A stretch of 64,000 nucleotides of DNA from Mastacembelus armatus (lineage: Eukaryota > Chordata > Actinopteri > Synbranchiformes > Mastacembelidae): assembly GCF_900324485.2 (NCBI RefSeq), contig NC_046640.1, forward strand, positions 16,107,673 to 16,171,672. Direction: 5' to 3'. Below the pieces are notes generated by a model. That model ran no database searches and had not been told where the DNA came from. It was given only the letters and a program-made list of their open reading frames with translations. Every line of letters begins with the position of its first letter. The stretch's first letter is position 1. The position numbers and the translations under genes are program-made. Shown here in pieces: positions 54,431 to 64,000 of this stretch.

Positions 54431-55291
54431 CCTTTAAATGACCAAGGGGAGGTGCAAAAAAAAAAAAAAACAACAGAAAACAAAACGAATTAGAAATTCG
54501 AACAACAAAACCCGATTTGTTTGTTGTTTTGTGAAACCTGTTTCCCAAAATTTCACACTGCGGGGACCCAGTGTTTCAATTTTCAGACCTTATTATTTTA
54601 AGATTGGAGTACTCACATTAAACATATTCCTAAACAATGAGCTGACATTAGTGAGTCATTCATTATATAGGTAGCTGACAGAATATCTAAGGATATTTGT
54701 GCTATATTATACCCCTTACATATTTAACAGCAACACTTTTGATAGCAAGCCACTTTTGTGATCTTCTTACTTTTACTTGATTAAGATAAATCAAAATATA
54801 AACCATACATACTTTTTGCACCACTTACACCTGCACCCACTGCACTTTCTGCACAAACAAAAACAGGGTTTCTTAAACTTTAATTTAATATTGATGAAGG
54901 AAACTTTAAAACCTGCAAGTCATGTTTGTGCTTTAGGGTCCCCCTAATGGTTAATGAATGGAACAATGTAAAAAAAAACAAAAAACTGCCTGCTCATCAG
55001 TCTTTTTACCCATCAGACCATTCTGATCCAAACTAAAAATTACCTTAGCCCTGGATGTATTCTGACATACAAATTCAAACAACAACCAGCTCTTGTTACT
55101 GTCATTACTTTAATTTACATATACATTTAAACTGGCAAACAACACACACGCACACAACGAAGAAAAGTTGCATTATGATTCTCTGACTCCCCCTGACACT
55201 ACAAATGACTGGTTACACCAAATAAGTGGTTGCAGGAAGCTATTGCTTTGATTTCCTCTTTCTTTTTGATGATGATTCCTATAATTTATCT
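54431..55291 (-). other. uqcrc2 3' UTR and spacer to mosmo promoter
   Basis: AT-rich with no coding frame. On the minus strand a variant poly(A) signal ATTAAA lies at 55109-55114, about 180 bp after the uqcrc2 stop. Poly-A runs occur near 54456 and 54970. Confidence 0.45.
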
Positions 55292-58200
55292 TCATACTTC
55301 ATCCACAAACGGTGTATTAACAAGGTGTCCACTAGCTGCCATGGTCTTTTTACCTTCCACAAATTTTTTCGCAGCCTGTAGTGGAAAGGACACAGAGTTT
55401 TTGAAATCTTTAATAAAAACTCTTTAATTCACTGATTTGTCATTTCATCAAGGTAATCAATCAATTGCGAAATTACTTGGAGCCCTATTGATTATTGATA
55501 ACAGAACACAATACTAATTAATGTCAATAGAATAACTATACAACTGCACAAACAAAATCTAAATGTGCATGCAGATGTGTATTGTGTAATTGTGATATTA
55601 TTGCAGTGAAGTTCGAAGTCAATGATAAAAGACTGCTCCATCCACATATCTACAGTGAAAACACTAACCTTGACCACATCACTGTGAGTGACGGCATCAA
55701 TAGTCTGAAGAACAGAGTCAGGGAGCTGGTACCCTGAAGTGTTCAGAGCCTGAGCACCGATCTCCTCCATCAGGCCCTCAGAGCTCTCTATTGACATCAG
55801 GTACTCTGCTTTCACCTGGTTCCTATGCAGAGGTCAAACACAGAACATTGAATTTTCTTCTAAACTGTCTGTCTGCACAACAGTTCAGAGAGAACTGCAC
55901 ATGTAACATCTCTGTTTACTATTAAACTGCTTCAACCTGGAAAACTCACTTTGCTCTGGTGATGTCAGCCTCAGACACATTTCCCTCTGCCACACCTCTG
56001 ACTTGGGCAAGGGCAGCGTTGATCACCTACATAGAGGATAATAGCAAGCACGATTTCAGTGAAATTCAGATTTTGGCGTCTTTGCACATTTTATATGAGG
56101 TTCCATTTATTTCAGAAGGAGGTAATTTGGCAGTCACCTCTCCTGCAGAGTCAGCTTGTGCAATGGTATAGACACCAAACAGGCCAGAGTCGGAATATGA
56201 GGCGTTGAAGGCTGTGGCCTTAAAAATAGCCAGAGGTCATCTGACATTAGGAGACCACACTCTCTGTATTTAAAACTAATGCAATACAGTACTTCAGAAT
56301 AAAAAACAAATTCTAAATAACATTTTCTTTACTTATTGATTTTAACTCACATCAAATGGCTGCGCTGTAGCTTTGGCTATACCCTGACTCAGTTTGCTAG
56401 TGATGTTTGAACCCCTCTTTACATGTGGCCCAGCTCCCAGGATCCTTTGCAGCACAGTGAAAGCATTAGCCTCTGTACTACCTGTTACACCACCCTCACT
56501 GGCAATCAATGCATGGACCAGGTCATCACTGTTCTGTACCCGCAGCTCCCCTGCGCATGAACACATAACAATGTCATGAAAAACAATACAGTGGTACATC
56601 TTAAGAGTGTAATGTCCCAATTGAACACAGGTTTTTACCTCCACGGTACACAGATTTAATCACAGGTGCTCCAGCCCCACTGCGGACGCTCAGAAGACCC
56701 TCGCCCACCTCTCTCAGGGCAGAGTGATTCACACCTGGATGCAGAAATCTTATAACATTATTTACATATAACCACATTCACAGTGTAGAAATTCCATAGA
56801 AGAAAATGTGTCATCTTTCAGGCATGACAAAACCTGCAGAGTTTGTTTTCAGCCAAAATCTTAGAGGCTTTAGATGGACTTAGAGGCCAAATTTGACAGT
56901 TCAGTTCAGTGAAAGCCGTGATAAGTACAGAGTAGAGAGAAAGACGAGCAGTCGAGAAAGACCAAGTTAGACAGCACTAAGAGACACTCACCTAGTCCTA
57001 CAAGAGCCATTCTGCCACTGGTGAAATTGTCATCAACAAATGACTGCAGCTACAGGGGGATAAGGAGGGCATGTGTAAGAGCTATGCAAAGTCTAAAAAT
57101 ACTGGTCTTGAAATGAGTACAAGTTGTTATCCTTCATAAACCAGACAATTACTTCCCTCCAAGTCTACACAATAAATTATGTCTCTGCATAAAGAAACAC
57201 AACAAAACGAAGATGAATACCTGTTTAGTTGAGATACGGCCAATCATGTACTCAGGGCAGTACAGAGAGTTGGACAGAGCGGATTTGTATGCTGCTTCAT
57301 GCAATTTCTCAATTACACCTGCAGATGAAAATGGAAAGAAAAACATGAATTTTAGCTAAAAGCATCTGGGTAGCTAAGAGTTCAAAGAGGCTTAACTCAA
57401 AACAGGCCTTAATGACATTGTTAAATCTCTATCAAGTATAACTGCTAATACAAACATCATATCAAATCACTTCAGTTAACAGTGATCTCAGTGAAAATCA
57501 AGAGGCCACTCTACAGCTACACACTTGTCAGGTAGGTCCAGTATTGCTCTATTTCTACATGACAACCAAAAAGAACCCAGTAGGCAGGCCAAAAAATGCC
57601 AACATCAACTTTTTGTTGCTGTTTGCTTTGGCCTTACACACCATGTAATGTATTTTTCAGCCTGTCGTGATGCTACATGATGTGATGCACCCACTTAAGG
57701 ATCTGAACAGTTGCTGCTTATGCAAACCTATCTGAGGACACTGCTGAGCCAAAGCCTTGTCAATCTTCACCCTGGACGTCAGTTCGTCTACCTCCCACGG
57801 CCGAAACTCCTGAGCTGTGACCACGTTGACCAAAAACTCCAATAATGAATCTCTGGACACAAGAGTGGTAAGACATACTGAAACATTAACAGTGTTTTAG
57901 TGGATTTGCTTTAAAATACACATAAAAGACAGGATTAAGTAAAAGCATTAATATGCTTGACATGACCGTACTCACAGGTGATCTCTCAAACAGTCTGCAG
58001 TGTAGACCATGGTTTCCTTTGATGATGTTACACTGCAGATAAACAAAAACCACTTGGTTCAGTGTGGTGGGGTGTGGTGACACAACTATTTTCTTGGTTA
58101 TTTAGAGCAACATAGGCAGGAACTGTGTGTGCATGTGCACAGAGTACCCTCACTAACCTCAGGCTGCCGCCCAGAGCTTCTATACCGCGACAGATCTTGA

Positions 58201-60108
58201 AGGCAGATGCACCTTTAGTAGTCTAGAAGAGGAGAGAAAAATTTGGATTAAATAATTGCATGTATAAGAATTGTAAACTGACAAAGCTTGATATGACACT
58301 TTGAAAAACTGCAACATATTAAAACTGCATTCTTTAATTTATCTAATTAATTGTTTTGAATAAAAAACAATCACCTGTTTTAGTTTGTCAGATGGCATCT
58401 TTGCTACAGTACATCTCTGTGAGTGTACCCATAAAGTTAACTGAAGACACTCATAAACATATTTAATTTAGGTACTGCAGAAACGGCTCACAGATTCCCT
58501 AAAGACATTACACATTCACAAATTACCAGGTTTGCTGCCAGTCGTAGCACATGAGAGACACCCTGGTTTTCCGCAGACTCATAGCGACTCCCAGCTTTCA
58601 CAAACACACCCACGCTGGACAAGGGGGAGTAGTTCTCCAGTGATGCTATCACTAGACCATTTGGGAGCTTGGATACCTGAAGCAGCAAAGAAAAATGTAA
58701 CTGGAAGCTTGTCAGTTTTTTTCAATTTTACTGGCTTTTCTGCCTCAGCTTTGTCTGTATTCTATATTAAAGCAGCTTTACAGCCTGGAACAGCTACTCG
58801 CATAGATGACAGCAGCACCCACCTGGACATTTTGTGGACGGGGAGGTGCCGCTGTGGTGGGTTTCCGGCCTGAGAGGGGCTCACTCAGAGCTTCACTCCT
58901 TCTGGCAGCAGCATAGCAACGTTTCTGTGGGAAGTGATGACACCAGATTAAAGACAGGGACTACTTCATCACCATCTCCTCTGAGAGCAAAAGGCATCAA
59001 GAATAAAAACGTACTGAACTGCTTCAGCTATCCACATGACAAGCTGTTCATGTGAAAGTAGTACAGCTGTGTAAACATTAGGTTCCAGTTAAAAAGCAGG
59101 GTTGAGAAGGCTTTGCTTTTTTCTTCAGGCTCAGGTGCAAGTGCTCCACAGAAGCAGACAGACTTAATATGAAACATTTGTTTACTGCACAAGACTGACA
59201 GGCCTTTCTTTCAACTGAGCTGGTTAAAACCTATAAACACGTAGACGAGGGGTCTGAAAAAGATTAGTTATTTTAAAGCTCTTGAGAAGAGTTGGAATTA
59301 TTAGTCAATCAAGAGAAAAACAGTAAGTATTTTGATAATAGATAACTAAAAAAGTTAATGCTTTTCTCTGAAGACATCTTCAAGGACTAAGAAACTGGTA
59401 CAGACATTTCTGCTTTTTCTGACATTTTATAATTCATCAAGGAATGAAGAAAATAGTCAAATGTCAAAAATAATGGGACATGCCAACCGTTAGAATAAAA
59501 AATATCTTTCTATGATACGAACAAAATGCAAATGCAAACAACTTCAGCAGCTCTATAGTTGATCATGTTAGACAGTTAACACTTTAACAAAACGCAAAAT
59601 GCAATTCAGCTGCATGTAAAATATTATCCAGTGGATTAGCTACATGATTATTGCTCAACAGCAGGGAGTGACATAAAGTACTGTGGTGATCTGACCGTGC
59701 ATGTGTCCTATCTACAAAACTCGAGGTAAACAATGAGGTAGCTATGATCAGGGTCTTTGGTCTACCAGACACCCCAGTCAAGGAGTCTGACACCCACGGG
59801 TTTGGGGGTGACCTTCAGGCTGGATCCAGTTGAGCAAAGAACAAGAAGCTACGACAGGCGGCTGAGCTAAGTGGAATGGGCAGGATATTTGTGTCTTTAC
59901 ATGTGATTGACCCAGGTAGAGCCTTTAAAAAACCGAAAACTTGCGTTACATGACTGAGGCTGGATAGACCTCAGTGGTTGACCACCTAGTAAGCTAACTA
60001 GCCACGGGGCTAGGTGCAGCTAAATGCGTGGAACAAGGCAAAGCTCAAGTGAAACCGAGAAAAGACGGGACTCACTGTGAGACTGTTTAGAGAGCGAACT
60101 CCTCTCAT
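55292..60108 (-). CDS. uqcrc2: Cytochrome b-c1 complex subunit 2 (core protein 2), 14 exons, 459 aa
   Basis: Exons in coding order: 60076-60108, 58823-58924, 58527-58676, 58158-58222, 57976-58032, 57728-57852, 57221-57318, 56992-57049, 56639-56734, 56351-56550, 56138-56218, 55950-56026, 55669-55822 and 55292-55375 (1380 nt). The product is a structural core subunit of respiratory complex III on the matrix side of the mitochondrial inner membrane. The first ~23 residues are Arg-rich without acidic residues, a matrix-targeting presequence. [18 protein letters not shown] opens the M16 peptidase-like fold. At the HxxEH position of active paralogues the sequence is H87-V-L-R90-L91, so zinc ligands are lost, as is normal for core 2. 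Later family blocks: [49 protein letters not shown] and a C-terminus ending TPFVDEV. Human length is 453 aa. Confidence 0.96.
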
Positions 60109-60260
60109 GACCACAGTTAACGACTCTCTCCTTCTGGCGGTACACAAGGATGGCGGCGGGATGACGCCTTACCCACAATGCACTGCAGCGTGCAGCCGAT
60201 ACATGAATGCTCAAGATGAACCTTGTTCTATATCTTCTATTATTACTAATCATTATTGAT
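60109..60260 (-). promoter_or_regulatory. uqcrc2 core promoter with ZNF143- and YY1-like sites
   Basis: Within 80 bp upstream of the start codon lie AAGGATGGCGGCGGG (YY1-like, around 60147-60160), ATGACGCC (ATF/CRE-like, 60161) and ACCCACAATGCACTGCAG (60171-60188), a good match to the ZNF143/Staf element CCCANNATGCA. Such sites are common at TATA-less promoters of nuclear genes for mitochondrial proteins. The short distance implies a leader of only a few tens of bases. Confidence 0.6.
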
Positions 60261-61091
60261 ATTATTGTTGTTGATAAATAGCGGATGGCAATGGTATGCG
60301 CATTACCGCCACCTCCTGGACTGGAGTGGTGATCGCCCTGGCTATGTGGCTAATTCTTTACTAGTTAAATATATATTATAAAGAATTTACTTTGGAGGGA
60401 CGATATTGAACAAACATAATTAGTATACAAAACAGTATTACTATTTTTTGTAGTAAGTAATTCAATATATTTATTTGAACCCCATACCATTCAACACAAA
60501 AATAAATTACACAGTACAATACAAAAATATACTTAACATATTACAGGTTGCCAAGACAATCCATACAAAGCGTAATTACAAAAAAAAACAAAAAAAACCA
60601 AAAAACAAAACTGCTCACATACTTTATACACATCTTTAAAATATCAGTTCTTTGGCACATGGAGCATCTTTTGATAAACTGAAATGTCTTTTTTTATAAA
60701 CCATCTAACAACTAGTCACACCCCAATAAATACAGCATAATTACAAAAATACACTATGTTCGGTGGGACATTCTTCACAGATTTGAGGTGCTCAGACATA
60801 AAAACAATACCTTCAACTGGTTCACATCATACAGACAAAAACCTGACTGATGATTTATAATCTTTCAATTAATACCATTGTGGGTCAACAACATTTTCTT
60901 TTGTCATCAGGAACTCAAGTGAGAGTCTTATTCCACAAGCTGTAACTACTAAACCAGGCTTCTTTTTACACCAACAGCTCTTTCCAAATCCAGATATCAC
61001 TTCTCAGCTCACTGTAATCGACAGCTCTGAAGTGCACAGTCCCTAGTGAGGGTCACAACAATAATCAGGCGAGATTCCTCCATGACGTCCT
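60261..61091 (-). other. 3' UTR of the kelch gene and spacer to uqcrc2 promoter
   Basis: On the minus strand AATAAA lies at 60470-60475 (plus TTTATT), about 620 bp after the kelch stop, so this is mostly 3' UTR. A segment at 60293-60335 (TATGCGCATTACCGCCACCT, then CCTGGACTGGAGTGG) looks like a piece of a dispersed fish repeat. No gene is seen. Confidence 0.5.
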
Positions 61092-62942
61092 TCAGCTCTC
61101 ATCTGACACCCCAGTACAGCTTCTATGGATGGCCCTCTGCAGTTGGAGAGGCACACAACTGAGCCAGCTGCGACTGGTGGGCATCTCCCCTATAATCTCC
61201 CAGGTGTCTGTCTCGTCACAGTACCTCTCAATAGTGTCATGATATCTGCATGTACATGGATAGTAAAATAAAAAAGCAATGAGATTCCCCCCAAAAAAGT
61301 ATTACTGCCAGTATTATTGTACATGTACAGCCAATTTTTCTGGATGGCCCCTCACCTGTCCCAGCCTTCTTCTCCTCCCAGAACATAAATCTTTCCATCC
61401 ACCACTGCAACACCAGGCCGGTATCGTCGTTCTTTCATGGGAGCGCACATGGTCCAACAGTTGGTCTTAGGATTGTAACACTCCACCTTGTCTGTATTCT
61501 CTGTCGAGGCATGCCATCCACCTGCAAGAAAAAAAAAGATATTACAACAGAAAGAGCTGTATTTGTTGATTGCAGATCACCAAGAACCAAAACAAGACTT
61601 GGAGCCGAGTGTTAAAAACTCTAATACCTATTACATAGAGCCTTCCTTTTAGTGTACAAGCAGCTGATCCAGAGCGAGGGATATGCATTGGGGAAACGTC
61701 TTTCCATAATTCGATTTTAGGGTTATACACCTGAGCCAGCTCTGTGCCGTCTCCATCCTCTAGAACTGCACCACCTACCAGGACAGACACACGTGGATAC
61801 ACAAAATGTAAAACTGTTAGTAATCGCATATTTCAATAAAACACATCCTATAGCCTATCTTGGTTGTGTATAACCTACGTTTCATACCAGTCACATAAAG
61901 CAGGCCATCCAGGGCTACCACAGCAGGACTTGTGACGGCCATCTTGACAGACTTGGTGAACTCCCAGATATTGGTGATGGGGTTGTAGCGCTCCACCAAG
62001 TCCAGACGACAGTTTCCCTCCCACCCTCCTACTGCATATATAAAACCATCGAGGACAGCCAGGCCTGAGAGGAGAAGATGACCATTAATAAGTTCTCTAA
62101 ATATAACAACTTTTTACAACCAACATGATAGATAGATCTAACCAGTTCTGTTAATGTCAGTGTCCTATCCGAAATGTCCCAGTTTGCACAATGTCACAAT
62201 GAAGAAAAATGAAGATCCAGAAGAAGAAAAAAAAAAAGTGCACCAGCGCCTTAAAGACCCTTAACATTTCTGGAAAAATCTATGCATAAGGGCTTGGAAA
62301 ACAGCTAATATGCTGCAGCAGCTTCACTTCCTACAGTAAAAAAAAGAAGCAACCAATAATGAGAAATAACTATAGGACAAAGAAAGTACAGAAAGTACTG
62401 TAAATGCTCAGATGTGGAAATCAAAGACATCAGGTGTTTTATGGTGATGTAAGATTGCAGTGACAGAGAGAATGGGTTGTTCTGGCTGTGCTATTTCTGC
62501 AACAAGGCTGGCAAAATACCAACAGAATCCAATGCCATAATGGTATAGTCTTACCTAACTCAGATCGAGCTACATTCATAGGAGACATCTCCATCCAGGA
62601 GTCGAAGCGGGGATCATAGCGCCACACCTCCCTGCTGGCTGAGCCGTCAGGAAACTCTCCTCCTGCTAAGTAGAGATGCGAGTCTACACAGAGAAAAGTG
62701 GGAGAGGATGGAAGCAAAAAAATCACTTATGTCGCTCACATCTAAGCTTAGTTGCTAATTTCAGGGATCCAGTCTTAATCATGATGTTTCCTGACCTGAG
62801 ACAACGAGACCATGCTTGCTCACAGCAAAGGGCAGGCAGGCCAGATTTTTCCAATTCAACGACACAGGATCGAAGCACTCAACGCTACGCAGCACCACTT
62901 TGTCATCCTCTCCGCCAACTGTCACTATCACTTCAATTGTGC
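61092..62942 (-). CDS. Kelch-repeat protein (kelch-like family), C-terminal six exons; 5' part beyond window
   Basis: Exons in coding order: 62796-62942, 62555-62683, 61888-62064, 61628-61774, 61356-61521 and 61092-61245 (920 nt, about 306 residues). All internal introns are phase 1 except the last, phase 2. Six kelch blades are visible, each with a GG pair and a later Tyr/Phe...Trp: TVGGEDDKV, LAGGEFPDG, AVGGWEGN, VTGGAVLED, VIGGWHAST and VLGGEEGWD. They form a complete propeller. Proteins of this kind usually carry BTB and BACK domains upstream and act as substrate adaptors for CUL3 ubiquitin ligases; those domains would lie past 64000. The highly conserved propeller suggests a true KLHL orthologue, but I cannot say which one. 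The first exon's acceptor (AAACAG|GC) is chosen by phase and family match. After the last blade the tail ends RSCTGVSDES. Confidence 0.88.
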
Positions 62943-63059
62943 CTGTTTCCATGGCAACAAAGGAGTTGAACATAGGAGTGAGTCAAACACATTGGTCTTT
63001 GGACAGATGTTAATCAAAAAAAAAAAAAAAAAAAAAAAAGGAAAATACACCTGAGTCCA
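62943..63059 (-). other. Kelch gene intron with poly-A run
   Basis: A short stretch between the first visible kelch exon and the Harbinger-like DNA, with a plus-strand A-run of about 23 at 63017-63039. No exon is recognised. Confidence 0.4.
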
Positions 63060-64000
63060 CTGAGTCCATGTTCACAAAGCTTCTTACTGGGAGTCCTAGA
63101 CTAAAAGCGATTTAGAAAACATCTCAGAGCAACTCTGAGTAAGGAAAGTACAAAAACCTTTATCTTAGTGAGGAGGTGTGGTTGACCCCGTTTCTAGAGA
63201 TGATGCAGCATTTTAAGGACTGTGATTGGTTGATCAAAAACTACCGGTAAAGGTCTTAAAATGTGCTCTTTGTGAAAATAGAATAAATGATAACAGAATG
63301 GACAGTGAAATCATAAAATGTTTGTATTAATACTTTACTTTATGCAAAGCTCCTGTTGGCTAAATATCTTAATTAAAACAGTCAAATGTTGAAAATGTGC
63401 CTACCACTTTCCACGCAGTAGTTACTATATTTAAGTGCTTACATTTATTTACCATACTGATTTTGTTACTTGTAATCAATTCGCTATTGATGGGAGCAAA
63501 ATGGCTCACGTTTTACCAATTTACATGATTGCAGGACAGTCTGTTTAATTTGCACTTTTGGATGGCATGTAGCCAACAATCCAAGAGAGAGATGGAAGGA
63601 ACCAAAACGGGACAGAAGAGACTGGCAAACCAGAAGATTTCTGTGTCACTGTATGAGAATGTGAAAGCGTTTCAATAGTTTGCGCAATCACTCTGCTGAT
63701 GGAAGGTTGTGACAGACAAGTCATCACTACTGCACTGTTGCATTTTTCCAGTTGCCAAATACCTCAGTGTTGTGATCACTTTCATTTCTGGCGTTATGGC
63801 ATTACTACGTTGGGTGAGAGCTGTGAGCGCTTCTCTAATAAGTTTGACCACAAACATTATCTCAGCACAATCCAATCTGTAGCATTTAATTAACACACGA
63901 TCGTTCAGTTTTTAGAGAATATTTCTTCTTTCAGCCATTTTGTCGTCTGCTAAAGAAACTCTTAAGCCTCATAAAAGTCCTCCTCTCCACTCTTTAATTT
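63060..64000 (-). mobile_element. Decayed PIF/Harbinger DNA transposon, running off the window
   Basis: On the minus strand, 63672-63896 encodes a HARBI1-like N-terminal region: REALTALTQRSNAITPEMKV and ITTLRYLATGKMQQCSSDDL, a helix-turn-helix DNA-binding segment. After a frameshift near 63700 it continues LSQPSISRVIAQTIETLSH. A weak remnant of the first catalytic block (family PGVVGxxDGTH) lies near 63560. The rest of the DDE domain is missing. At least two frameshifts break it. The 63060-63300 sequence is probably the element's 3' end, but terminal repeats could not be fixed. The element lies inside an intron of the kelch gene, if that gene continues to the right. Confidence 0.65.

Overview
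This window looks like a chromosomal segment of a ray-finned fish, probably a percomorph-type teleost. The protein-coding genes are vertebrate, with GT-AG introns of roughly 70 bp to 9 kb. The DNA between them carries CA/TG microsatellites, Tc1-like, PIF/Harbinger, LINE and tRNA-headed SINE remnants of the kind common in fish. Species cannot be named from the sequence alone. I rebuilt all gene models by hand from splice sites and reading-frame continuity.

Layout, left to right. 323-1868 (+) is a six-exon single-V-set immunoglobulin membrane protein that I cannot assign to a named gene. 2149-2776 is a short decayed Tc1-like transposon. 3856-7487 (-) is a seven-exon MFSD13A/TMEM180-like transporter homologue. 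It lies head to head, 687 bp apart, with 8175-13252 (+), a seven-exon CDR2 gene. 13724-14071 is the 5' end of another Tc1-like element. 14341-15383 holds a decayed ~20-bp minisatellite split by an unrelated ~650-bp block. An intact tRNA-Leu(UAG) follows at 15444-15525. 16283-22937 (-) is an eleven-exon extended short-chain dehydrogenase, SDR42E2. 23838-24208 is a SINE. 24209-38254 is about 14 kb without a recognisable gene. 38255-53461 (-) is MOSMO (three exons, 167 aa), with a GC-rich promoter region to about 54420. 55292-60108 (-) is UQCRC2 (14 exons). 61092-62942 (-) is the 3' part of a kelch-repeat gene whose 5' half lies beyond the window; a decayed Harbinger transposase sits in the intron that runs off the right edge.

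The gene set UQCRC2, MOSMO, SDR42E2, CDR2 and an MFSD13-like gene matches, in content and order, the human 16p12.2 neighbourhood as I recall it. The human neighbours VWA3A, EEF2K and POLR3E are not visible here. The genes do not form a common pathway: mitochondrial complex III (uqcrc2), Hedgehog receptor turnover (mosmo), an orphan SDR, a coiled-coil onconeural antigen (cdr2), an orphan MFS protein and an immune-type receptor.

I found no CRISPR array, no LTR element or endogenous virus, and no clear case of a wholly new system. The items most worth a second look are the unassigned Ig receptor, the split minisatellite with its promoter-like core, the alternative C-terminus of the MFSD13-like gene, and the gene-poor interval.
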